Of a stretch of 17,028 nt of DNA, positions 1-6,758 are shown piece by piece. Under the pieces are notes generated by a model. It was not told the origin of the DNA, did not search any database, and was given only the letters and a program-made list of their open reading frames with translations. Numbering within the stretch: the stretch's first letter is position 1; each line of letters begins with the position of its first letter. Source of the DNA: Treponema sp. UBA3649 (GTDB taxonomy: Bacteria > Spirochaetota > Spirochaetia > Treponematales > Treponemataceae); NCBI GenBank assembly GCA_002373325.1, contig DFKI01000146.1, positions 1-17,028 of the forward strand, read 5' to 3'. The translations under genes were made by a program, and so were the position numbers.

Positions 1-47
1 AATTTAGAGCATATACCTTCTAAAAATCATGCAATACAAGAATATAG

Positions 48-99
48 ATTATCGGGTCAAGCCCGATAATGACATTTTTTTACTTTTTGGACATCCTCC
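48..99 (-). repeat. Palindromic dispersed repeat, lone hairpin with conserved flank
   Basis: Perfect 9-bp inverted repeat: ATTATCGGG at 48-56, loop TCAAG at 57-61, CCCGATAAT at 62-70. Read on the minus strand it has the family layout seen elsewhere in the window: GTCATT head, loop CTTGA, closing arm. The flank is also shared: 56-99 matches 16691-16735 over about 44 bases with only a few differences. That makes this a dispersed element rather than a chance hairpin. A run of seven T follows the right arm shortly afterwards, so it might also weaken plus-strand transcription entering the window; that is only a possibility. Confidence 0.8.
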
Positions 100-135
100 T
101 CCTGTAAATTTTTTTTGGAATTGGAAAATTTTTCC

Positions 136-162
136 TTGACAAGATACGGGGGGGGGTATACT
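136..162 (+). promoter_or_regulatory. Promoter with G9 tract in the -35/-10 spacer (candidate phase-variable)
   Basis: TTGACA at 136-141 and TATACT at 157-162 are a consensus -35 and a near-consensus -10. The spacer is 15 bp, two short of the optimum, and 148-156 consists of nine consecutive G. Adding two G would give the ideal 17 bp. An imperfect palindrome, GCTATCTGCAGTTAGC at 165-180, lies over the expected start site and could be an operator. Length change in a spacer homopolymer is an established on/off mechanism (Neisseria porA), and G tracts upstream of tpr genes modulate expression in Treponema pallidum. Applying that here is inference. Confidence 0.75.
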
Positions 163-210
163 AAGCTATCTGCAGTTAGCGGATGAATAAATTTTTTAGG
201 AGGCTTTTTT

Positions 211-555
211 ATGAAAAAGTTTAAATTCCTGTTTCTGGCTCTTCTCAGCTGTATCTTTGTGTCACTTGTCGCGTGTAACAACGACGCTGCGTCTAATGAC
301 GGAGACTACACTCTGGAAAGCGTGACTGCCGCGGGAGTAACGGTTACTTCTGCAAATGCGGATGCGTGGGCGTTAATTGCGGATGACTTTAAGACCGCAA
401 CCGTAAGCGGAGATAATGTCACCATTATGGGAGAAACTTTTGACATTGCCACATGGGAAGCTGCGGGAGCTACAATCACTTTCGAGGGTGGAAAACTTAA
501 GGTTGAGATGACATCGGGTGGTGCAACTGCCACTTATATCTACGTAAAATCTTGA
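211..555 (+). CDS. Small signal-peptide lipoprotein, function unknown
   Basis: 114-aa protein that begins with a basic, hydrophobic signal peptide ending in a lipobox L-V-A-C, so Cys22 is the expected lipidation site. The mature part is about 92 residues, rich in Thr, Ala, Val and Gly in alternating patterns that suggest a small all-beta fold. No catalytic motif is visible and I do not recognise the family. A clear AGGAGG at 198-203 supports the start. The gene stands alone between its own promoter and a terminator. Its promoter spacer holds a G9 tract, so a variable surface-exposed lipoprotein is a reasonable hypothesis. Surface location is not shown by the sequence. Confidence 0.85.
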   Translation: MKKFKFLFLALLSCIFVSLVACNNDAASNDGDYTLESVTAAGVTVTSANADAWALIADDFKTATVSGDNVTIMGETFDIATWEAAGATITFEGGKLKVEMTSGGATATYIYVKS

Positions 556-578
556 GTAATATTTAAGCTATTATGCGG

Positions 579-615
579 CCCCATCGGCTTTTGCTGGTGG
601 GGTTTGTTTTTTTTT
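579..615 (+). terminator. Rho-independent terminator after the first lipoprotein gene
   Basis: A 10-bp stem pairs 579-588 (CCCCATCGGC) with 593-602 (GCTGGTGGGG), allowing two G-U pairs, across a TTTT loop. It is followed by a T-rich run at 603-615. It lies 24 bases after the stop at 555. The T run is on the plus side only, so it serves the lipoprotein gene rather than the convergent MATE gene. Confidence 0.9.
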
Positions 616-622
616 GCGGATT

Positions 623-2014
623 CTATGAGCGAACCAGGGATTTTGTCATCCATCTTTTGCTGAGCCATCGGAAAATCATCACGATTCCGCGAGTGGTTTC
701 GTCAAGTGCGATTCCTATCCAGCAGCCGACAATGCCCATGCCCATTTTAAGACCCAGGAGCCAGCTCAAAAACACCATGATGCACCAGTTCGAGAACATG
801 CCGTAAAGAACCGGGAATCGTATGTCACCCGCGCCCTTTAGTCCTCCGATCCAAATGAGGTTGAGCGAGCGTCCGAATTCCAGAAGAATCTCGACTTTGA
901 GCAGGGCTTTGAGAGTCTTCACAATCTGTAGGTCGGTGGTGAAGATTCTGATGACGGGAGCATTTAAAAGGTTGATGAGCAGAATCATGCCGAGGGAAAC
1001 CGATGTCGCCACAGCCGAGTAGGAGAACATCTTTTTGTATGCGACCTCACTTTTGTGCGCTCCCACGTAATAGCCGGTCTTTATCTGTGTGGCCGATCCC
1101 ATTCCGATTGCGACGATGTAGACGTACTGGCAGATTGTCCTTATGTAAACCTGCGACGACATTGCTGATGTGCCGAGCGTTGAAATCATTGCCATGATGA
1201 CAATCTGGGAGACGTTGTAGGAAAGACTCTCGCTCGCGGTAGGAAGTCCCACGCTCAGGATGATTTTGTAATAATGGAGCGGCGTTTTTTTCAGTCCGCG
1301 CAAATCAAACTGCACGTCTTTTTTCCGCCTGATGATTTGTGAGAGAATGATGCAGGAGACCGTCATGGAAAGAAGCGACGCACCCGCGACACCTTTTACG
1401 CCGAGAATCGGGAGACCGAAGAATCCGTAGAGGGAAAGAGCGTTGCCCGTAACATTGATGATGTTCGCAATCAGCGTGACGAAAAGAGCCTCCTTGGTGT
1501 AGCCGTAGCATCTCAGGATGGATGACTGCAGGAGACTGAGTGAATTTACGATGGCGCCTATTCCGCCGTAGATTAGAAAATATTCGTATGCGGCTTTACG
1601 GACCTCATCTTCGAGCGTGTATCGGGAAAGGAGGGGCTTGGTTCCCAGGAAAACAACGCATGTAAGAAACAGGGCTACTGTGCAAATCATCACGGTACTT
1701 GCCTGCACGATGGAGTTCAGCTCGTTCTTAGGTTTTTTCGCTCCGAGATATTGAGCCAGGACGATTGAGGTTCCCGTGGTGATTACTCCGAAAAGGATGT
1801 TCAGGAAAAAGACATACTGGCCCATGAGACCCACGCCAGCGACTGCCGAGTTGGAATATGAGCTTAGCATCACCGTGTCCGCCGATGAGACTAAAATTCT
1901 GAAAAGCTGTTCCAGAACCAGGGGGAGACAGAGTTTTATCATGGGGAGCTCGCCCCTTTTCATTTTTGGACTTTCATTTTGTTTGGGTAGAGTTTCTGAT
2001 TTGCTTTCTTCCAT
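623..2014 (-). CDS. MATE family multidrug/toxin exporter
   Basis: 463-aa integral membrane protein of the usual MATE length (about 440-480 aa) with roughly twelve hydrophobic segments. The N-terminal part is characteristic: a short charged cytoplasmic leader, then PLVLEQLFRILVSSADTVML and a conserved AVAGVG segment. A second, similar half begins near residue 250 (VGLPTASESLSYNVSQIVIM), as expected for two six-helix bundles. MATE proteins export cationic compounds in exchange for Na+ or H+; the substrate cannot be told from sequence. AGGAAG lies a few bases upstream of the ATG. The gene is convergent with the lipoprotein gene at 211-555 and divergent from the one at 2223. I saw no convincing terminator of its own. 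Confidence 0.92.
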   Translation of the reverse strand: MEESKSETLPKQNESPKMKRGELPMIKLCLPLVLEQLFRILVSSADTVMLSSYSNSAVAGVGLMGQYVFFLNILFGVITTGTSIVLAQYLGAKKPKNELNSIVQASTVMICTVALFLTCVVFLGTKPLLSRYTLEDEVRKAAYEYFLIYGGIGAIVNSLSLLQSSILRCYGYTKEALFVTLIANIINVTGNALSLYGFFGLPILGVKGVAGASLLSMTVSCIILSQIIRRKKDVQFDLRGLKKTPLHYYKIILSVGLPTASESLSYNVSQIVIMAMISTLGTSAMSSQVYIRTICQYVYIVAIGMGSATQIKTGYYVGAHKSEVAYKKMFSYSAVATSVSLGMILLINLLNAPVIRIFTTDLQIVKTLKALLKVEILLEFGRSLNLIWIGGLKGAGDIRFPVLYGMFSNWCIMVFLSWLLGLKMGMGIVGCWIGIALDETTRGIVMIFRWLSKRWMTKSLVRS

Positions 2015-2120
2015 AAAATCTTCCTGTCGGCCTCTTTTCCGGTCTTAAAATGAAATACCATTAAAATAGAAAAAAAACAAGTCATTTTTTGGTAAAAAAC
2101 GAGTTCTTTTGACGAAAATA

Positions 2121-2129
2121 TGTTATAAT
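2121..2129 (+). promoter_or_regulatory. Extended -10 promoter for the lipoprotein gene at 2223
   Basis: TGTTATAAT at 2121-2129 is an extended -10 (TGnTATAAT) with a perfect hexamer. No good -35 lies 16-18 bp upstream, which extended -10 promoters tolerate. It would give a leader of about 85 bases. The 208-bp divergent region also holds an 8-bp inverted pair, TACCATTA at 2056-2063 and TAATGGTA at 2126-2133, the second copy overlapping this -10. Nothing else recognisable is seen there. Confidence 0.6.
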
Positions 2130-2222
2130 GGTAAAGATGTTTTGACTGTAACGATTATTTCTGTCTCAAGAGATGACGTGCTTAATTTTGAAAAGTAAAT
2201 GAATTAAATATTGGAGAGTCTT

Positions 2223-3299
2223 ATGAAAAAAAAGATTTTTGAATCATTTTGTTTTTTTGCGGTTTTTCTGATTTGTCCGCTCTTTTACGGATGCGACGCT
2301 TATGTTACGAACAAGCCTTCCATACCGCTCGGAACTTATTATTGCGCTTCCACCGGGCAGACCATTGTTGTGGACAAAACCTTTTTGACCGTGACGGGTG
2401 CGTCCTCCGAAAACGTTGAGCAGAAATTCTCATATTCGTATGGCAACGGATTGCTTCGTCTGAGGCTGCGTGAGTACCGCGATGAAAAAGGATTGCACAC
2501 ACAAAGCGAAGAGCAGGATATCATCACAAGCAAATACAATGAGATTTTGTCGCTTGCGATTCCCCAGTCGCATGAGGCCATTCAGGATATCGTTGATTAC
2601 GGAATTGATGAGCGGGGCCGTGATTTTACGCTTTACGGAGAGGCAGTGAACAAAATCCTTGACGAGAAGATAAAAAATTACCTTGACCTTTTGAAAAAAG
2701 CACATCTTGCCATGATCAGACAAAAGTATCAGAACCTCAGTTATTTTGATTACACTTTTGATGATGACAAAAATCTGACGCTGAGCCATCAGTTCACTTA
2801 CGATTTCAAGGATCCGCTTGCTTTTTTCGAGTCGGATTCGGGGGATGATTGCCTGAATGATTTTGCAAATAATCTTCCTTTTATAATCTCTGTGGACGGA
2901 GAAAAATACATCGGGGCGCCGTCAATCAGCAAAAAGAAATTTTCAGCCCGCATGGTCAGGTATGTGGATTTAAATGATTCCGAGCTGGATTCTCAGGACA
3001 TCGTGGACTATTGCCAACTTTGGATAGCTGACAGAATCTTTGAGAACGAGGATGATGTTTTTGATGAGGCAGAAAATTTTCTTGACGGAAAGGCTACTGG
3101 CATACCGGTTGCAAAAATGGTCGTCAACACGGCCCTTCCAAGCGAGACTCTTTCTGGAAAAATTGAGGCTGCGGAAGGCTCTGGTCTTAGGATTTCCCAA
3201 ATCTCCTGCGCGTCACCTGCCATCTCGGACGGAACCCTTTTACTTTCAAATGTAAAATCAATTCTCGAATCCAATGGCAAGCTTCTTGTGCGCGAATAG
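2223..3299 (+). CDS. Signal-peptide lipoprotein, function unknown
   Basis: 358 aa from the ATG at 2223. A TTG twelve bases upstream is also open, but GGAG at 2213-2216 sits correctly for this ATG and the sequence MKKKIF is a normal signal-peptide start. The hydrophobic segment ends in L-F-Y-G-C, a loose spirochaete-type lipobox, with Cys24 as the expected lipidation site. The mature protein begins with a short beta-rich part (PLGTYYCASTGQTIVVDKTF, a lipocalin-like 'GTY' opening), followed by a long charged, mostly helical region and acidic stretches around residue 270. I do not recognise the family. It is monocistronic, ending 21 bases from the convergent aldo/keto reductase gene. Confidence 0.85.
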   Translation: MKKKIFESFCFFAVFLICPLFYGCDAYVTNKPSIPLGTYYCASTGQTIVVDKTFLTVTGASSENVEQKFSYSYGNGLLRLRLREYRDEKGLHTQSEEQDIITSKYNEILSLAIPQSHEAIQDIVDYGIDERGRDFTLYGEAVNKILDEKIKNYLDLLKKAHLAMIRQKYQNLSYFDYTFDDDKNLTLSHQFTYDFKDPLAFFESDSGDDCLNDFANNLPFIISVDGEKYIGAPSISKKKFSARMVRYVDLNDSELDSQDIVDYCQLWIADRIFENEDDVFDEAENFLDGKATGIPVAKMVVNTALPSETLSGKIEAAEGSGLRISQISCASPAISDGTLLLSNVKSILESNGKLLVRE

Positions 3300-3320
3300 T
3301 TTTTTCTGGAGTCTCTGGAT

Positions 3321-4349
3321 TTAAACTGGTTTTCCCGCAAGAATCTCCTTGTAGTCAGCAAGATTTTTTCTGAGCAGGGACGGAATTTTCAGTTCGTAAG
3401 GACATCGCTTGAGACATGCTCCGCAATCAACGCATTTTTCAATTTTGAGCATCTCTTTCTGCCAGTAGGGTGTGAGCCAGTTTTGTGACGGGGCACGACG
3501 GATCATCTGACTCATTCTCGCGCACTGGTTGATTGTGATTCCCACCGTGCAAGGAGAGCAGTAACCGCATCCACGACAGAACTCACCAAGGAGCTCATCC
3601 CTGTCCTTTTTGATTATGGCACGAATCTCATCTGTCATCCGCACTTCTTTATGGAAAAAACTGAGCCACTCATCAAGCTCGCTTTCCTTTTGAATCCCCC
3701 AGATTGGAAGCACGGGATAGTCCGTCATAAATGCCATGCAAGCGTCTGAGTTTGTAAGAAGTCCCCCGGAGAGTCCCTTCATTGCGATGAATCCCACGTT
3801 GTTTTCGCGGCATTTTTCCACAAGGTCGATGTCTCTTTGTGTCGCAAGGTATGAAAAAGGAAATTGAAGTGTTTCATAAAGTCCGCTTTGTGCAATCTCT
3901 TCCCCGATTCCGATTTTGTGTGCGGTGATTCCAATGTGCCGGATTTTTCCTTCCTTTTTTGCTTCCTCAAGAACCTCGTAAAGTCCTGTTCCGTCTCCTG
4001 GCCTGTAACATTGCTTTACACAATGCAGCTGGTAGATGTCGATGTAATCCGTGCGAAGATTTTTCAGTGATGTTTCCAAATCAGATTTGAGTTTTTCCGG
4101 TGTCTCTGCCGTGGATTTTGTCGCGATGTAGATTTTATCACGCTCAAGCCATCCGTTTCCAAATGCCATGCCGATTTTTTCCTCGCTGTCGGAATAGGCG
4201 CGGGCAGTGTCGAAAAAGGTCATGCCTCCGTCGTATGCTTTCCGGAGAATTTTTACGGCAGTGTCCATATCAACACGCTGGACCGGGAGTGCACCGAACG
4301 CATTTTGTGGTGTGGTGATTAAAGTGGAGCCGAGAGTTATTGTTTTCAT
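3321..4349 (-). CDS. Aldo/keto reductase with C-terminal ferredoxin-like Fe-S domain
   Basis: 342 aa. The aldo/keto reductase TIM barrel (about 1-250) shows the catalytic tetrad: Asp47 and Tyr52 in FFDTARAYSDSEEKIG, Lys78 in IATKST, His109 in IYQLHC. The family reduces carbonyls with NADPH. The C-terminal tail carries two cysteine groups, C258-x2-C-x2-C-x2-C267 and C306-x2-C-x2-C-x3-C316-P. The second is a standard 4Fe-4S signature, so the protein probably takes electrons through Fe-S clusters, as in a known class of anaerobe AKRs. AAGGACAG precedes the ATG. A TAGAAT on the minus strand at 4378-4383 may be its -10, with a poor -35. It is divergent from padR, 139 bp away, and may share its regulation; that is inference. 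Substrate unknown. Confidence 0.9.
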   Translation of the reverse strand: MKTITLGSTLITTPQNAFGALPVQRVDMDTAVKILRKAYDGGMTFFDTARAYSDSEEKIGMAFGNGWLERDKIYIATKSTAETPEKLKSDLETSLKNLRTDYIDIYQLHCVKQCYRPGDGTGLYEVLEEAKKEGKIRHIGITAHKIGIGEEIAQSGLYETLQFPFSYLATQRDIDLVEKCRENNVGFIAMKGLSGGLLTNSDACMAFMTDYPVLPIWGIQKESELDEWLSFFHKEVRMTDEIRAIIKKDRDELLGEFCRGCGYCSPCTVGITINQCARMSQMIRRAPSQNWLTPYWQKEMLKIEKCVDCGACLKRCPYELKIPSLLRKNLADYKEILAGKPV

Positions 4350-4419
4350 ATTCTGTCCTTTTCTTTGGGATGAATGAATTCTACTTGATATTTTGAAAAA
4401 AATCTAGAGCGAAAAACGC

Positions 4420-4448
4420 TTGACATATTCCACAAGTGGAAGTATAAT
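4420..4448 (+). promoter_or_regulatory. Consensus sigma70-type promoter of padR and the flavoprotein gene
   Basis: TTGACA at 4420-4425, a spacer of exactly 17 bp, then TATAAT at 4443-4448: a perfect match to both hexamers. Such a strong unregulated promoter would be unusual for a regulator gene, which fits the palindromes found inside and just after it. Confidence 0.9.
4425..4445. promoter_or_regulatory. Probable PadR operator 1, inside the promoter spacer
   Basis: Near-perfect palindrome ATATTCCAC-AA-GTGGAAGTAT filling the gap between the -35 and -10 hexamers. It is repeated almost identically at 4458-4477, 33 bp on, about three helical turns. PadR proteins typically bind such palindromes in their own promoters. 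Bound here it would block RNA polymerase. Confidence 0.75.
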
Positions 4449-4457
4449 TTGATTATG

Positions 4458-4477
4458 ATATTCTACAAGTGGAATAT
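4458..4477. promoter_or_regulatory. Probable PadR operator 2, over the transcription start
   Basis: Palindrome ATATTCTAC-AA-GTGGAATAT, with one mismatch (T at 4464) from perfect dyad symmetry. It overlaps the expected start site and ends just before the GGGGG ribosome-binding sequence at 4479-4483. Its 33-bp offset from operator 1 places both copies on the same DNA face. Confidence 0.75.
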
Positions 4478-4488
4478 AGGGGGCTCGG

Positions 4489-5055
4489 ATGCTGAAACAT
4501 GGTATTCTTGGACTCTTGAATTACGGGAGCATGAACGGATATGAGATTATGACGGTCTTTCGTGATTCATTGAGTTTTTTCTGGCAGGCACAGACCAGTC
4601 AGATTTACAGGGAATTGCAGTCGCTTGAAAAAAACGGGTGGATAAAATCTACCCGTGTGGAGCAGGAGTCGGGGCATGAGAGGAACATGCTTTCAATCAC
4701 AAAAAAAGGAAGGGCTGAGCTGAAACGCTGGTTGAAGGAGGATGGCGGAAAAAATCCGGTCCGAAATCCGCTGATGATGAAAACATTTTTTCTCGGAGAA
4801 TGCAGCATTGACGAGGGAATTGATTTTTTTAAGTCGCTCCCCGAAAAGGAATCGATTTTTCCGGACGGAAGTGACAAGGCTGTTTTGCTCAGAAAAGAAT
4901 ATCAGAAAAACATGCCGGATCCGCTGAAAACTTTGTACTGGAAATTCACGATGGATTTTGGACTTATGTATGAGAAGATGCTCAGAAAGTGGTGCGAGCA
5001 TTGCATAAAAGAATTGGAGGAGGTAAAGCATGAAAGTTCTTTTAATCAACGGTAG
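4489..5055 (+). CDS. PadR family transcriptional regulator
   Basis: 188 aa. Residues 1-82 form a PadR winged helix: MLKHGILGLLNYGSMNGYEI opens it, QIYRELQSLEKNGWI is the recognition-helix region, and SITKKGRAELKRWL is the wing and following helix. Residues 90-175 match the helical C-terminal dimerisation domain of the longer PadR subfamily. PadR proteins usually repress until a small phenolic, drug-like or redox-active ligand binds. Two palindromes in its promoter suggest autoregulation. Its last 26 bases overlap the start of the downstream flavoprotein gene, so the two are co-transcribed and probably translationally coupled. The divergent aldo/keto reductase may be part of the regulon. The ligand is not predictable from sequence. 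Confidence 0.92.
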   Translation: MLKHGILGLLNYGSMNGYEIMTVFRDSLSFFWQAQTSQIYRELQSLEKNGWIKSTRVEQESGHERNMLSITKKGRAELKRWLKEDGGKNPVRNPLMMKTFFLGECSIDEGIDFFKSLPEKESIFPDGSDKAVLLRKEYQKNMPDPLKTLYWKFTMDFGLMYEKMLRKWCEHCIKELEEVKHESSFNQR

Positions 5056-6685
5056 TCCCAAGGGGAAGAGGAGCAATTCGCTTCGTTTGGCGGAAAGTTT
5101 TATAGAAGGATTCAAAAATCAAAATGAGAGTCGCGGCTCCCAGGTGGAGATTGAAAGACTGGATCTTGCCTCAATGAAAATCGCATCTTGCAAGGGATGT
5201 TTCGCATGTTGGAAAAATACTCCGGGGTCATGTTGCATAAAGGACGACATGCAGCAGGTGATTCAAAAAATGCTTGAGTCCAAATTGATTGTGTGGAGCT
5301 TTCCACTTTATTATTTTAATGTTCCGGGGCTTTTGAAAAATCTCATTGACAGACAGCTTCCGATGAGTCTTCCGTTTATGAGCGAGAATGAGAGCGGATA
5401 TGGAAGCGGGAGCCATGACGCAAGGTTTGACATGAGCGGCGTGAGGCACGTCCTTGTCTCCACATGCGGATTTTATTCTGCGAAGGGAAATTATGACAGC
5501 GTGACAAAAATGTTTGACCATTTTCTTGGACGTGGAAATTATGCGACAATTTTCTGCGGGCAGGGTGAGCTCTTCAATGTGCCTGAGCTTTCCGAACGGA
5601 CCGGGCAGTATCTTGAGACTGTAAAAAAAGCAGGGTGTGAATATGCGGACGGACAGATTTCAGATGCGACACAAAATCAACTGGAGACGCTGCTTTATCC
5701 GAAAGATGTTTTTGAAAAACTTGCGGACGCGAACTGGGGAATCGACAAGGGAACCGGAAAAAAGGATTCGGCGGATTTGACTTTTACAAAACAGATGGCG
5801 GCTCTCTACAATAAAAAATCTTATGGCGGAAAGGACCGTGTGCTTGAGATGCGTTACACGGATTTGGGAACGAGCTATCAGATTCTGCTTGGAAAAGACG
5901 GAAGCGAAGTTTTTACCGACGGAAGTTTGAAGACCACGACCTGCGTTGAGACACCCTTTGAACTTTGGGCATCCATTTCCCGGGGAGAGATTGCTGGAGC
6001 TGAGGCGCTTGCAAAAAATCTGTACAGCGTTACGGGTGATTTTTCCCTGATGATGGACTGGAACAAAATCTTCGGAAACGAACTGAGTGAGTCGCATGAG
6101 ACGCAGAATGAAAAATCTAGCGAGGGAAAAAAATCTGTGCAGAAAAATCCTTCCATGACAAGTATGCTGATTCCCTGGATAACATTTTGGATTTCGCTTG
6201 CCATTGATGTAAAAAACGGATCGCTTGTTTCTCTTCTTGTCTGTGCTCTTGTTCCTTTGATTATGGGAAAACACCGGCTCATCATTTGGGACAGGCTTTC
6301 TCTTTCTGCGGTTGCAATCCTTTCCCTTGTCGCGAACATCAGCGGAAAAGGTGATTTGATTACGAACATCGGATATCTTGTGTTCGGTCTTTTCTGGCTC
6401 GTCTCCTGTTGTTTCAAGGAACCTCTTTGCGCGTCCTATGTAAAATACAGTTACGGCGGGGAGGAGGCTGTTAAGAATCCTCTTTTTATGAATGCGAATT
6501 ACATTCTGGCTGCGGCTTGGGGAGTGCTTTACATTCTGACTGCGGTTTGGACATTCTTTTTGAGGAAAGCAGGTTTTGGAAATCTTCTGATTGTCGTGAA
6601 CAATTTGATTCCGGTTGCGATGGGAATTTTTACGGCATGGTTTTCAAAATGGTATCCGGCGTGGAAGGCGAGGGGAAAGAAATAA
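5030..6685 (+). CDS. Fusion: flavodoxin-like NAD(P)H oxidoreductase, SCP2-like domain, membrane domain
   Basis: 551 aa with three parts. Residues 1-205 are a flavodoxin-fold FMN reductase: MKVLLINGSPKGKRSNS is the FMN phosphate loop, followed by a cysteine motif C54-x2-C57-x2-C60 and C68-C69 before the KDDM typical of NAD(P)H-dependent oxidoreductases of anaerobes. Residues about 245-345 resemble an SCP2 sterol-carrier-like domain (ELWASISRGEIAGAEAL, then YSVTGDFSLMMDW), which binds hydrophobic ligands. Residues about 375-540 hold five or six hydrophobic segments of a domain I do not recognise. Together they suggest a membrane-anchored flavoenzyme for lipophilic substrates such as quinones, which is inference. 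GGAGGAGG at 5016-5023 fixes the start inside padR. The fusion is unusual; most relatives are single-domain. Confidence 0.85.
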   Translation: MKVLLINGSPKGKRSNSLRLAESFIEGFKNQNESRGSQVEIERLDLASMKIASCKGCFACWKNTPGSCCIKDDMQQVIQKMLESKLIVWSFPLYYFNVPGLLKNLIDRQLPMSLPFMSENESGYGSGSHDARFDMSGVRHVLVSTCGFYSAKGNYDSVTKMFDHFLGRGNYATIFCGQGELFNVPELSERTGQYLETVKKAGCEYADGQISDATQNQLETLLYPKDVFEKLADANWGIDKGTGKKDSADLTFTKQMAALYNKKSYGGKDRVLEMRYTDLGTSYQILLGKDGSEVFTDGSLKTTTCVETPFELWASISRGEIAGAEALAKNLYSVTGDFSLMMDWNKIFGNELSESHETQNEKSSEGKKSVQKNPSMTSMLIPWITFWISLAIDVKNGSLVSLLVCALVPLIMGKHRLIIWDRLSLSAVAILSLVANISGKGDLITNIGYLVFGLFWLVSCCFKEPLCASYVKYSYGGEEAVKNPLFMNANYILAAAWGVLYILTAVWTFFLRKAGFGNLLIVVNNLIPVAMGIFTAWFSKWYPAWKARGKK

Positions 6686-6702
6686 AAATTTCTTTGGGCT
6701 TC

Positions 6703-6730
6703 TTGTTTGCCGAATATAAAATGCTATATA
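6703..6730 (+). promoter_or_regulatory. Weak promoter candidate upstream of agcS
   Basis: TTGTTT at 6703-6708 and TATATA at 6725-6730, with a 16-bp spacer, in the 73-bp gap before the symporter gene. No terminator is visible after 6685, so read-through from the padR operon is also possible. Confidence 0.35.
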
Positions 6731-6758
6731 GTAGAAGAAAACAGAAAAAGGAGAAAAC

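Noticed and set aside
57..281. Minus-strand 74-codon frame across the first promoter
   Set aside because: It reads through the repeat, the poly-G tract and the ribosome site of the lipoprotein gene. No start signal or protein-like composition.
5660..6417. Two overlapping long minus-strand frames opposite the flavoprotein fusion
   Set aside because: Both are antisense to a gene with a clear ribosome site and continuous domains. Composition is basic and Ser/Phe-rich without motifs.
6686..6758. Glycine or other riboswitch before the amino-acid symporter
   Set aside because: The gap is only 73 bases and lacks paired, GC-rich aptamer elements.
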